Shown in pieces: positions 1-6,693 of a stretch of DNA of 6,796 bases. The stretch lies in NCBI GenBank assembly GCA_964436815.1, contig CAYTER010000080.1:1-6796 (forward strand). The letters run 5' to 3'. The DNA is from UBA993 sp964436815. GTDB taxonomy: Bacteria > Bacillota > Dethiobacteria > DTU022. The notes beneath the pieces were generated by a model. It was not told the DNA's origin, did no database searches, and worked only from the letters and a program-made list of their open reading frames with translations. Every line of letters starts with the position of its first letter. Position 1 is the stretch's first letter. A program made the translations under genes and the position numbers.

Positions 1-1050
1 CGTCCTGCTCATGCCTACAGCCGCTGGAGTAATCCAGGGTTAAGATCGCTTGAGGATAAACTGGCCGCGCTTGAAGGCGGCGAAGCGGCCATGGCAACAG
101 CGACCGGCATGGCGGCAGTTTCAGCGGTGATCCTTGGGCTGCTGAAAAAAGGCGATCACCTGGTAGCCCAGGAACTCTGTTATGTCGGGTCCCAGGAACT
201 TTTTGGGGAACACCTGCAAAATTACGCCATTGACGTTTCGCTGGTCGATACCAGTGATCTGGAGCAGGTCGAAGCAGCCCTGCAGCCGAATACCAAAATG
301 ATCTACGTTGAAACCCCGTCCAATCCCCTGCTGCGGATTGCCGATATCAAGGCGCTTGCTGCCATCGCAAACCGGGTGGGTGCAACCCTGGTGGTCGATT
401 CAACCTATGCCACCCCGTATTTACAAAAACCGCTGGCTTTAGGCGCCGACCTGGTGATCCATAGTCTGACCAAGTTTATCAATGGTCATGGCGACGCGCT
501 TGGCGGAGTGGTGATCGGTTCGCAACCTGTTATTAAAGAGCTGCGCAAGAAGATGCTTGTTCACTTAGGCGGAGCAGCCAGCCCTTTTAATGCCTGGTTA
601 ATTGCCCGCGGTGCAACCACCCTGCCGCTGCGCATGGAGAAACATTGCGCCAATGCCATGGCGCTGGCCGGTTTTCTGATGAAACACCCGGCAGTCGAAA
701 AAGTAATCTATCCCGGGTTGCCTGATCATCCGCATCATCAGGTTGCTGCCCGTCAAATGAGCGGTTATGGCGGCATGCTCACTTTTCAGCTGCGGGATGG
801 TTTGAGCGCCGCAATTAAAATGGCTGAAAAAATAAAGGTATTTACCTATGCCACATCCCTTGGCCACCCCCACAGCCTGATCTTTTATTACCCTACCGAT
901 CTCTACATTGACCAGGCTGCTTATTTAAAGGAATCCCAGAAAATGACTATTCGCGAACAATGGATGGACGAAGGAATCGTCAGGGTAAGTGTCGGGTTGG
1001 AAAATATTGACGACCTGATCGAAGATCTGGAGACCGCTTTGTCGGATTAA
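1..1050 (+). CDS. PLP-dependent Cys/Met metabolism (trans-sulfuration family) enzyme, 5' partial
   Basis: This is a fold-type I PLP enzyme of the cystathionine gamma-synthase / methionine gamma-lyase family, acting in the cytoplasm on sulfur amino acids or related substrates. The reading frame is open from base 1, giving 349 visible residues. Family members are usually about 390-400 residues, so roughly 45-50 N-terminal residues are missing. Visible residues 6-12 (YSRWSNP) hold the Tyr and Arg that bind the PLP phosphate of the partner subunit. TGM (35-37) is the cofactor loop, D133 in VVDSTYATPYL pairs with the pyridine nitrogen, K158 in HSLTK is the Schiff-base lysine, and R328 in VRVSVGLE should bind the substrate carboxylate. 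Two points are atypical. The position of the reactive Cys of Pseudomonas methionine gamma-lyase is Gly here (CYVGS). The usual SLGG..SL..HPA..TH segment reads SLGHPHSL..YYPTDLY (286-302). Family assignment is firm; the exact reaction (gamma-synthase, gamma-lyase or sulfhydrylase) is not decided by the sequence. Confidence 0.93.
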   Translation, partial: RPAHAYSRWSNPGLRSLEDKLAALEGGEAAMATATGMAAVSAVILGLLKKGDHLVAQELCYVGSQELFGEHLQNYAIDVSLVDTSDLEQVEAALQPNTKMIYVETPSNPLLRIADIKALAAIANRVGATLVVDSTYATPYLQKPLALGADLVIHSLTKFINGHGDALGGVVIGSQPVIKELRKKMLVHLGGAASPFNAWLIARGATTLPLRMEKHCANAMALAGFLMKHPAVEKVIYPGLPDHPHHQVAARQMSGYGGMLTFQLRDGLSAAIKMAEKIKVFTYATSLGHPHSLIFYYPTDLYIDQAAYLKESQKMTIREQWMDEGIVRVSVGLENIDDLIEDLETALSD

Positions 1051-1079
1051 TGAAGGTTCTGGTTATTTAATAGGCCATG

Positions 1080-1108
1080 TTCTCATGTTCCAGTGCCGCA
1101 AATATTTT
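1080..1108 (+). promoter_or_regulatory. candidate sigma-A-type promoter ahead of the NmrA-pnt run
   Basis: TTCTCA at 1080-1085 and TATTTT at 1103-1108 are separated by 17 bases. Each matches four of six consensus bases. The site lies in the 94-base gap before the NmrA-like gene and would give a leader of about 30 bases. The match is modest and A/T-rich gaps produce such hits by chance, so this is only a candidate. The rest of the gap shows no gene and no convincing terminator for the upstream PLP enzyme, so read-through from that gene is also possible. Confidence 0.22.
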
Positions 1109-1144
1109 TAAGGGCATCAGCTTCGAAGAAAGCAGGTAAAAAAA

Positions 1145-1999
1145 ATGATTTTAATTACCGGAGCGGCAGGAAAAACAGGCCGGGCAATTCTGGCTGAGCT
1201 GGTTAAAAAGAATGAAAAGGTTAGAGTTCTTGTCCGCCGCCCTGAACAGGCCTCAGATTTGCTCGCCGCAGGAGCAGCCGAGGCCTTAATCGGTGATCTT
1301 ACCCAAGCTGATACTCTGCAAAATGCTTTTAGCGGTATCTCTTCCATCTACCATATCTGCCCCAATATGCATCCCGGTGAAGTTGAAATTGGCCGCCTGG
1401 CTATCACAGCTGCTAAACGGGCCGGGGTCCGGCAATTTGTATACCACTCAGTCCTTCATCCGCAAACAGAAAAAATGCCCCACCACTGGAATAAGCTGCG
1501 AGTCGAAGAACTTCTTTTAGAATCGGGGCTTAACTTTACCATTTTTCAGCCGGCGCCTTATATGCAGAATATCCTGGCCGGTAAGGAAGCGATCCTCGGT
1601 GAAGGAGTTTACCGGGTTCCTTACCCGGCTGATACAGCGATCAGCTTAATTGATTTGCAGGACTTGGGTGAGGCGGCGGCAGCTGTATTAACCGGGGCTG
1701 GTCATGAAAATGCAATTTACGAGCTTGCCGGAACAAAAGCCCTGACCCAGAGCCAGGTTTCTGAATCGCTTGCGGCAGGAACAGGAAGAGCGGTCCGTTA
1801 TGAAGAAATATATCTTGATCAGTGGCGTACAGCTGCCAAACAATCCGGCCTTGCGGATTACAGTATCGAAACGCTGGTCAGGATGTTTCAGTATTATGCC
1901 GCATATGGTCTTAAAGGTAACAACAGTGTTCTCAAATGGTTGCTTGGCCGGGAGCCAAACAGCCTTGATCTTTTTGTGAAGCGGGACCTGATAAGCTGA
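1145..1999 (+). CDS. NmrA-like atypical SDR, NAD(P)-binding protein
   Basis: A 284-residue atypical short-chain dehydrogenase of the NmrA/quinone-oxidoreductase-2 type, expected to be cytoplasmic. The N-terminal Rossmann fingerprint TGAAGKTG (5-12) follows the first beta strand. R31-R32 at the end of the second strand are typical of NADP(H) preference. GDL at 50-52 matches the family Asp that contacts the adenine. The family's TIxxPxxxMxN segment is seen as TIFQPAPYMQN (132-142), and a DLG (173-175) precedes the substrate-domain helices. The classical YxxxK pair is not present. HHWNKLRVEELL (113-124) occupies that place with K117, as is common in NmrA-like proteins, so catalysis is not assured and a redox-sensor role is possible. 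The ATG at 1145 has a modest AGCAGG Shine-Dalgarno at 1131-1136. The gene ends 39 bases before pntAA on the same strand, suggesting co-transcription. The substrate is unknown. Confidence 0.88.
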   Translation: MILITGAAGKTGRAILAELVKKNEKVRVLVRRPEQASDLLAAGAAEALIGDLTQADTLQNAFSGISSIYHICPNMHPGEVEIGRLAITAAKRAGVRQFVYHSVLHPQTEKMPHHWNKLRVEELLLESGLNFTIFQPAPYMQNILAGKEAILGEGVYRVPYPADTAISLIDLQDLGEAAAAVLTGAGHENAIYELAGTKALTQSQVSESLAAGTGRAVRYEEIYLDQWRTAAKQSGLADYSIETLVRMFQYYAAYGLKGNNSVLKWLLGREPNSLDLFVKRDLIS

Positions 2000-2023
2000 T
2001 TGTGCTCAAGATTTATAATTGCC

Positions 2024-2030
2024 AAGGAGG
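2024..2030 (+). promoter_or_regulatory. ribosome binding site that fixes the pntAA start
   Basis: AAGGAGG lies 8 bases before the ATG at 2039. The same frame is open back to a TTG at 2000, which directly abuts the upstream TGA and has no such site. The ATG at 2039 is therefore the start, and the 13 extra upstream codons are leader. Confidence 0.85.
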
Positions 2031-2038
2031 AGAAGACC

Positions 2039-3220
2039 ATGAGTTTTCAGGGGATGACCATTGCGGTTCCCAGAGAAATTATGCCGGGCGAAAGAAGGGT
2101 GGCCGTTGCGCCGGACACTGTATCAAAGTTCATTGAGGGTGGAGCCAGAGTAATTATTGAGAGTGATGCCGGTGAAGGATCTTTTTTCCACAATGAAGAT
2201 TTTTCTGCAGCCGGAGCAGAAATCATTGCGGACGTAAAAGAGCTTTATCAGCAGGCAGATATTCTGCTTAAAGTAAAAGAACCCCGTTTTAATGAAAAAC
2301 TGGGTCTGCACGAAGCGGATATGTTAACTGAAAAAGCTTTCCTGGTCTGTTTCCTGCATCCTGCTCATCCTAACAATCACGAAACGGTCAAACTTCTGGC
2401 CAAACGGAATATTACCAGTTTTACGTTGGATGGTATCCCCCGGATCTCGGCAGCACAGCAAATGGATCCCCTGACCTCAATGAGCACGGCTGCCGGTTAT
2501 AAAGCGGTTATCAGCGCTGCTTATCACCTGCCCCGTTTTATACCGATGATGCCGACGGCACTGGGCGTTATTCAGCCTGCTCAGTTCCTGGTTGTCGGAG
2601 TCGGGGTGGCCGGGCTGCAGTCGATTGCAACGGCAAAAAGATTGGGCGCCAAGGTTAGAGCGCTTGATATCAGGCCGGAGGCCAAAGAACAGGCTATGAG
2701 TCTGGGCGCTGAATTGGTCGATTTTGATATTCCGGCAGAACTGGCTGTGGGAGAAGGAGGCTATGCCCGCCGTCTGCCTGCGGAATGGTATGCCAAAGAA
2801 CGGGAGATATTAATTCCCCACCTTCAGGAATGCGATGCTGTAATATTAACCGCTCTTGTTCCCGGTGAGCAGGCTCCGATCCTGGTTGACGAAGAAGGAA
2901 TCCGTGCGATGAAAAAGGGTTCTGTTGTGGTTGATATTTCAGTGGACCAGGGCGGCAACTGCCGTATTACCAGGTGTGGAGAGGAATACTGTTTTGAGGG
3001 CGTGACGATTAGCGGCTTGGCTAATATTCCGGCTAGCGTCGCTATCGACTCGACCTGGATGTTCGCCCAGAATGCCAGGCATTTTCTAAATCACCTGGTC
3101 AAAGAGGGTCATGTAAATATTGATCCGGCGGACCAGATCGTTAACAGCACCCTGGTAACCAGGGATGGCCAGGTTGTTCATCATGGCACGCTGCTGGCGA
3201 TGGGATTGGAAACAGATTAA
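2039..3220 (+). CDS. pntAA: NAD(P) transhydrogenase subunit alpha part 1 (domain I, NAD(H)-binding)
   Basis: A 393-residue soluble domain I of the proton-translocating transhydrogenase. It binds NAD(H) and exchanges hydride with domain III of PntB on the cytoplasmic face. It begins with the family opening IAVPREIMPGERRVA. The RQD loop is present in RISAAQQMD, with R135, Q140 and D143 matching Arg127, Gln132 and Asp135 of the Rhodospirillum rubrum protein. The dinucleotide fold GVGVAG (187-192) is followed by RALDIRPE, whose D210 sits where the adenosine ribose hydroxyls of NAD bind and disfavours NADP. VVDISVDQGGNC is the conserved late-domain segment. The fold is shared with alanine dehydrogenase, but the RQD loop and the pntAB/pntB neighbours settle the identity. 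It lacks the C-terminal membrane helices of the fused E. coli PntA (about 510 residues); these are in the next gene, as in R. rubrum. The Arg between RIS and AQ in R. rubrum and E. coli is Ala138 here. Confidence 0.96.
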   Translation: MSFQGMTIAVPREIMPGERRVAVAPDTVSKFIEGGARVIIESDAGEGSFFHNEDFSAAGAEIIADVKELYQQADILLKVKEPRFNEKLGLHEADMLTEKAFLVCFLHPAHPNNHETVKLLAKRNITSFTLDGIPRISAAQQMDPLTSMSTAAGYKAVISAAYHLPRFIPMMPTALGVIQPAQFLVVGVGVAGLQSIATAKRLGAKVRALDIRPEAKEQAMSLGAELVDFDIPAELAVGEGGYARRLPAEWYAKEREILIPHLQECDAVILTALVPGEQAPILVDEEGIRAMKKGSVVVDISVDQGGNCRITRCGEEYCFEGVTISGLANIPASVAIDSTWMFAQNARHFLNHLVKEGHVNIDPADQIVNSTLVTRDGQVVHHGTLLAMGLETD

Positions 3221-3293
3221 GCTAAAATAATAAGCTTTAGACAGTGTTGCTTTGTGTTCTGTGCTGATTAAAAAATAAGAAGGAGATCCTGAA

Positions 3294-3575
3294 ATGGTCA
3301 TTGCTTTAATTCTCTTTTTACTTGCCGCTATAATTCTTGGCTACCGGATTATTGCGGCTGTCCCACCTCTTTTACATACTCCGCTGATGTCCGGGATGAA
3401 CGCTCTTTCCGGGATAACCGTTCTCGGAGCTCTAACTGTATACCAGCTTTCACCGGTAGCCGGAGTGCGTTTTTTAGCCGGACTGGCGCTGGTAATGGCA
3501 ACAATAAATTTGGCCGGTGGATTTTGGGTAACCGAAAGAATGCTTAAAATGTTTAGCAAAAAAATAACGGACTGA
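3294..3575 (+). CDS. pntAB: NAD(P) transhydrogenase subunit alpha part 2 (small membrane subunit)
   Basis: A 93-residue integral membrane protein forming part of domain II, the proton-conducting region. Three hydrophobic segments are visible at about residues 1-20, 38-52 and 55-77, matching the three-helix small subunit of split transhydrogenases. The diagnostic HTPLMSGMNALSG (28-40) and the closing GGFWVTERML..F (75-87) are both present. The start is an ATG with AAGGAG at 3280-3285, 8 bases upstream. It lies 73 bases after pntAA and 16 before pntB, so it is surely translated as part of the same system. The 73-base gap before it is A/T-rich and shows no convincing terminator or promoter. Confidence 0.95.
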   Translation: MVIALILFLLAAIILGYRIIAAVPPLLHTPLMSGMNALSGITVLGALTVYQLSPVAGVRFLAGLALVMATINLAGGFWVTERMLKMFSKKITD

Positions 3576-3591
3576 TGCGGAGGACTGACTA

Positions 3592-4965
3592 ATGTATTTG
3601 GCAATTATAATTGCTGCGCTGATCATAACCGGTTTTCTGTTCGGTATCCGACTGATGCAGGATCCAAAAACAGCCTTGTGGGGCAACCGGCTCGGCATTT
3701 TCTGCATGCTCCTGGCAATCATCTATACAATTTCTCTACTCGGGGCCTGGAATAATACCGGGATTTGGATCCTCATTGTCATTGGTCTGATCTTGGGTCT
3801 TATCCTTGGGCAAACAGTAAAAATGGTGCAAATGCCCCAGATGGTAGCGCTCCTTAATGGTTTCGGCGGTGCAGCATCGGCAGCAGTTGCAGTAACCGCT
3901 GCCTTTATCGAGGGAGGAATCGCCTCTCCCCTAACCTGGATCACCATCGCTTTAGCCCTTGCTGTCGGCACTATGACGTTCAGCGGCAGCATGGTGGCAA
4001 CCCTTAAATTAAGCGGGTTGATATCCCAGACACCGGTAATCATTACCGGGCATAGATTATTACTTTATCTTTTCCTGGCGGCGGGGCTTATTTTTATAGT
4101 AACCAGTCCGCTCCTCTTAATACCGGTTATTTATTTATTACTGTTCATTTTTTTCATTTACGGTCTTTTACTGACCATAAGAATCGGCGGGGCAGATATG
4201 CCGATCATCATTTCGCTTTTAAATTCACTATCCGGGGTAGCGGCGGCAGTATGCGGTTTTGCTGTTGAAAATATTATTCTGACCGGCACCGGTGCAATCG
4301 TCGGTGTAGCCGGCCTGATTTTAACCAGGATCATGTGCCGGGCTATGAACAGAAGCTTGCCCCAGGTGCTGAGCGGATTTTCTGTATTTAAAAAACCCGA
4401 GGCAGGAACAGCAAAAACTGACGAAGCAAGCCAGGATGATGACCGGAAAGCAAACCCACAGGAGAGCCTGAAGGTAGCCCTGGATAAAGCTCAGTCAATC
4501 ATTATTATTCCCGGTTATGGAATGGCAGTAGCTCAGGCCCAGCAGAAGGTGAAAGACCTGATTGACAAGCTCGAGGAAAAAGGAAAAACAGTCAAGATTG
4601 CCATTCACCCGGTAGCCGGAAGGATGCCTGGTCATATGAATGTTTTACTGGCCGAGGTTGGCATCCCTTACGAAAAACTATACGAAATGGATGTTGTAAA
4701 TAAAGAATTTAGCACGACCGACCTGGTTATTGTCATTGGCGCCTGTGACGTGATTAACCCTGCGGCCAATACGGCAGAAGGAACTCCGATTTATGGCATG
4801 CCGATCCTCGAGGCTTCATGGGCGAAAGAGGTAGTTGTTTGCAACATGGATCAGAACCCTGGCTATTCCGGCGTGGATAATACACTTTACCAGGGTGACA
4901 ACGTGATTGCCCTGTGGGGCAATGCCAGTGAAACAGTGCCTCAGATTACCGAGTTGATTGATTAA
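3592..4965 (+). CDS. pntB: NAD(P) transhydrogenase subunit beta (membrane domain plus domain III), divergent nucleotide site
   Basis: A 457-residue subunit, close to the 462 of E. coli PntB. About nine hydrophobic segments fill residues 1-260, including the conserved IGGADMPIIISLLNS (198-212; N211 matches E. coli Asn222) and IMCRAMNRS (247-255). A charged linker (about 265-292) leads to domain III. Domain III carries PGYGMAVAQAQ (307-317), HPVAGRMPGHMNVLL (339-353) and an Asp at 386 matching E. coli Asp392. The proton-channel His91 of E. coli aligns with N89, an Asn seen in other family members. The oddity is the 2'-phosphate site: E. coli Lys424-Arg425-Ser426 aligns with N418-M419-D420, and the later GDAK with G443-N-A-S446. 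The flanks (VVV before; GYSGV.N after) align without gaps. An Asp there fits an adenosine ribose with free hydroxyls, so NAD(H) rather than NADP(H) binding is inferred but unproven. The GGAGG at 3579-3583 supports the ATG. Confidence 0.95.
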   Translation: MYLAIIIAALIITGFLFGIRLMQDPKTALWGNRLGIFCMLLAIIYTISLLGAWNNTGIWILIVIGLILGLILGQTVKMVQMPQMVALLNGFGGAASAAVAVTAAFIEGGIASPLTWITIALALAVGTMTFSGSMVATLKLSGLISQTPVIITGHRLLLYLFLAAGLIFIVTSPLLLIPVIYLLLFIFFIYGLLLTIRIGGADMPIIISLLNSLSGVAAAVCGFAVENIILTGTGAIVGVAGLILTRIMCRAMNRSLPQVLSGFSVFKKPEAGTAKTDEASQDDDRKANPQESLKVALDKAQSIIIIPGYGMAVAQAQQKVKDLIDKLEEKGKTVKIAIHPVAGRMPGHMNVLLAEVGIPYEKLYEMDVVNKEFSTTDLVIVIGACDVINPAANTAEGTPIYGMPILEASWAKEVVVCNMDQNPGYSGVDNTLYQGDNVIALWGNASETVPQITELID

Positions 4966-5004
4966 TCAGCACCAGGGTAGAGCTAGCAGAAAGAAGGTGC
5001 ATCA

Positions 5005-5376
5005 ATGTATCTGACAGCAATCAATAAAACCGATGCAATAGATCTGACCCCGCCGGGCCAAAAAGATAAAGGCCGTTTAACCGTGCGCTGGCTGCTTGGC
5101 GAGCCGGAAGGGGCCCCCAACTTTGAAATGCGCTATTTTTCCTTAACAGGCGAGATCAGCACCGACTGGCACAGTCACGAATGGGAGCACCAGGTATTCG
5201 TTGTCGCCGGCAAAGGGAAGTTCAAAAACAGCGATCAGGAAGTTGAGCTGCAGCCGGGAAACGCCCTTTTTGTAGCCCCGGGCGAACAGCATCATTTTAT
5301 CTGCTCCGGCGAAAGGTTCGACTTTATCTGTGTGGTGCCCAAGGGCACCAGAGTGTGTATGGTCGACGATCGCTAA
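5005..5376 (+). CDS. single-domain cupin protein
   Basis: A 123-residue small cupin (cupin_2 type), predicted cytoplasmic, with no signal peptide. Motif 1 is visible as HSHEWEHQVFVVAGKG (56-71), giving H56 and H58 as likely metal ligands. The third position, usually Glu in HxH(x)4E, is Q63, with E61 and H62 just before it. Motif 2 is PGNALFVAPGEQHHF (84-98), with H96 or H97 as the last ligand. A metal site is therefore probable but not complete in the classical sense. Related small cupins range from enzymes to sugar or oxalate binders, so the function cannot be assigned. The ATG has AAGGTG at 4994-4999, 5 bases upstream. It starts 39 bases after pntB with no terminator between, so it is probably the last gene of that transcript. 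It converges on the aldolase-family gene with a 27-base gap. Confidence 0.88.
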   Translation: MYLTAINKTDAIDLTPPGQKDKGRLTVRWLLGEPEGAPNFEMRYFSLTGEISTDWHSHEWEHQVFVVAGKGKFKNSDQEVELQPGNALFVAPGEQHHFICSGERFDFICVVPKGTRVCMVDDR

Positions 5377-5403
5377 TCTAAGTTCAACGGTTTCTGCAAC
5401 CGC

Positions 5404-6687
5404 TTAATCATCGAAATTTCCGGAAGGGCCCTTGTCTGAGTCGAGGGCCTTTGCTTTTTGAACAATTTTTTCAGTTGTCCATTCTGCCGGATCTTCAATA
5501 CGCGCGATTTTGGGTCCGGCGTCGTAGGAACCGGTATCCAGAATTGCTTCAATAGCGAGTGGGGCTGTATCTTTAGCATTGAAGACATTGGTCAGCAGAT
5601 CGTAGACAAAATCCTCTACCCCTCTGGTCATCCGGTCGCGTACTGCCCTGGCCTGTCCTAATATTTTATTTTCAAAGGGCAGATTCAGTTTTTTATAGTC
5701 GCCTTTTTTCAGTTCTCTGGCAGCGGCGTAGGCGACCATTTCCGCCCAGAGGTCCTCTGTCACACCACTGTCTTTAATTTTGATAAAATTACCGTTTTGA
5801 TCGAGAATGGCGTTGCCATAATCATTGACCTGCACACCCCAGGAGATCATCTGCAGGGCAGTAGCCACATTGGCTTTCGTAGTGTTAGTTTGTGAGGCGA
5901 TGGCGCGCAGCCGTTCTGAACTGTTACCGGAAGTGCCGTGCTGCGCCCCGGAAACCCTGTACTGTTCTATCGCCTGATGAATAGAGGCTGTCAGTTCAAC
6001 CTGGATACCGGCATCGCTTTCCTCAATACCGTGGGTAGTTCCGTTATTGAGGGCAATCCAGTCCGGGAAAATATTGTTGGCGTTGAGCCCCTGGATTAGA
6101 AAGAGGGCTTCCTCGGGGGTTGAGAGGCCCTGGGAGCCTTTGATTTCCCCAACTTCAGTTTCCAGCCCGGCCCAGGATGGTACAAAGCGGTTCATCTTAA
6201 TATTGGCCAGCAGGTTCTGATCATCGGGTTGATGCGAAGCATCGATGGCAATCGATGTTATCCCGGCGTCAAAGAGGCTTGGGATCTCTACTTCACCAAT
6301 GAGCATCTCTTTTTCGTTTTTAATCCCGTAATGGTCAGCATGTACGGCTACCGGGATGGTAATGCCCAATTCATTGCAGATCCGGTCCACGTAGCTGGCA
6401 ATATTCCAAAGGCTGACGGCGCAGTAGGCTTCAGCTCCGCCTTCGCTCTTGGCAATCTCAATGATCACGGCGGCATTGGCCCGCTGGGCAGCCAGCAATG
6501 TGCCGCGAATGACAATCGTGCTGCGGCCATTGGCAGCAATGGTCATCGCCTTGCCCTTGGCGAGCATTGCCCGGTCGATATATTTGCCGCTGACGATTAG
6601 CGCTTTCGAGTTGGGAAACAGTTTGACAACCGAAGGGGGGCGTCCTATGGATAAGGCCTTTTCAAACTCGGAAGAGTAGTGTAACAT
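5404..6687 (-). CDS. class II fructose-bisphosphate aldolase family protein (long form)
   Basis: A 427-residue zinc-dependent aldolase of the class II FBP/tagatose-bisphosphate family, a cytoplasmic TIM barrel. HADH (116-119) holds the catalytic Asp118 and zinc ligand His119. H219 in NGTTHG and H250 in QHGTSG should be the other zinc ligands. GTSG (251-254) lies in the dihydroxyacetone-phosphate phosphate loop, and NVAT (273-276) is the substrate loop. IDASHQP (148-154) and NVAT resemble the GatY/KbaY branch, but those proteins are about 285 residues and E. coli FbaA about 359. Here some 100 residues follow the barrel motifs, with N-terminal additions as well. Cleavage of a ketose bisphosphate is likely; which sugar is not decided. 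The start is the ATG ending at 6687, because AGGAGG lies 6 bases upstream; the in-frame ATG 18 bases earlier has no ribosome site. The gene runs against the pnt-cupin run. Confidence 0.88.
   Translation of the reverse strand: MLHYSSEFEKALSIGRPPSVVKLFPNSKALIVSGKYIDRAMLAKGKAMTIAANGRSTIVIRGTLLAAQRANAAVIIEIAKSEGGAEAYCAVSLWNIASYVDRICNELGITIPVAVHADHYGIKNEKEMLIGEVEIPSLFDAGITSIAIDASHQPDDQNLLANIKMNRFVPSWAGLETEVGEIKGSQGLSTPEEALFLIQGLNANNIFPDWIALNNGTTHGIEESDAGIQVELTASIHQAIEQYRVSGAQHGTSGNSSERLRAIASQTNTTKANVATALQMISWGVQVNDYGNAILDQNGNFIKIKDSGVTEDLWAEMVAYAAARELKKGDYKKLNLPFENKILGQARAVRDRMTRGVEDFVYDLLTNVFNAKDTAPLAIEAILDTGSYDAGPKIARIEDPAEWTTEKIVQKAKALDSDKGPSGNFDD
5424..5459 (+). terminator. intrinsic terminator for the plus-strand pnt-cupin run
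   Basis: The arms 5424-5434 and 5442-5452 pair over 11 positions (nine Watson-Crick, two G-U) around a 7-base loop, with a central GGCCC/GGGCC core. GC and then five T follow at 5453-5459. It starts 48 bases after the cupin stop. The two G-U pairs (5426-5450 and 5433-5443) become C-A mismatches in minus-strand RNA, so the hairpin is best formed by plus-strand transcripts. It lies wholly within the last codons of the convergent aldolase gene. Confidence 0.65.
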
Positions 6688-6693
6688 CTTTTT

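Noticed and set aside
2000..2038. Upstream TTG start extending pntAA by 13 residues
   Set aside because: It has no ribosome binding site, abuts the previous stop, and adds residues not typical of PntAA; AAGGAGG points to the ATG at 2039.
2039..3220. Alanine dehydrogenase as the identity of the domain I protein
   Set aside because: The fold is shared, but the RQD loop (R135, Q140, D143), the RALDIRPE segment and the adjacent pntAB and pntB genes identify it as PntAA.
3221..3293. Possible promoter or CTAAA/TTTAG hairpin between pntAA and pntAB
   Set aside because: The stem is five A/T-rich pairs without a T-run, and the best -35/-10 pair (TTGCTT, TAAAAA) is poor; only the ribosome site is convincing.
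5379..5406. Bulged hairpin between the convergent cupin and aldolase genes (CGGTT/AACCG with outer TAAG/CTTA)
   Set aside because: The core stem is only five pairs with a 5-base bulge on one side, and no T-run follows in either direction; the hairpin at 5424-5452 is a far better terminator.
6229..6600. Plus-strand 123-codon open frame opposite the aldolase gene
   Set aside because: It mirrors the conserved aldolase-coding strand, lacks a ribosome site, and its translation shows no recognisable domain; a shadow frame.
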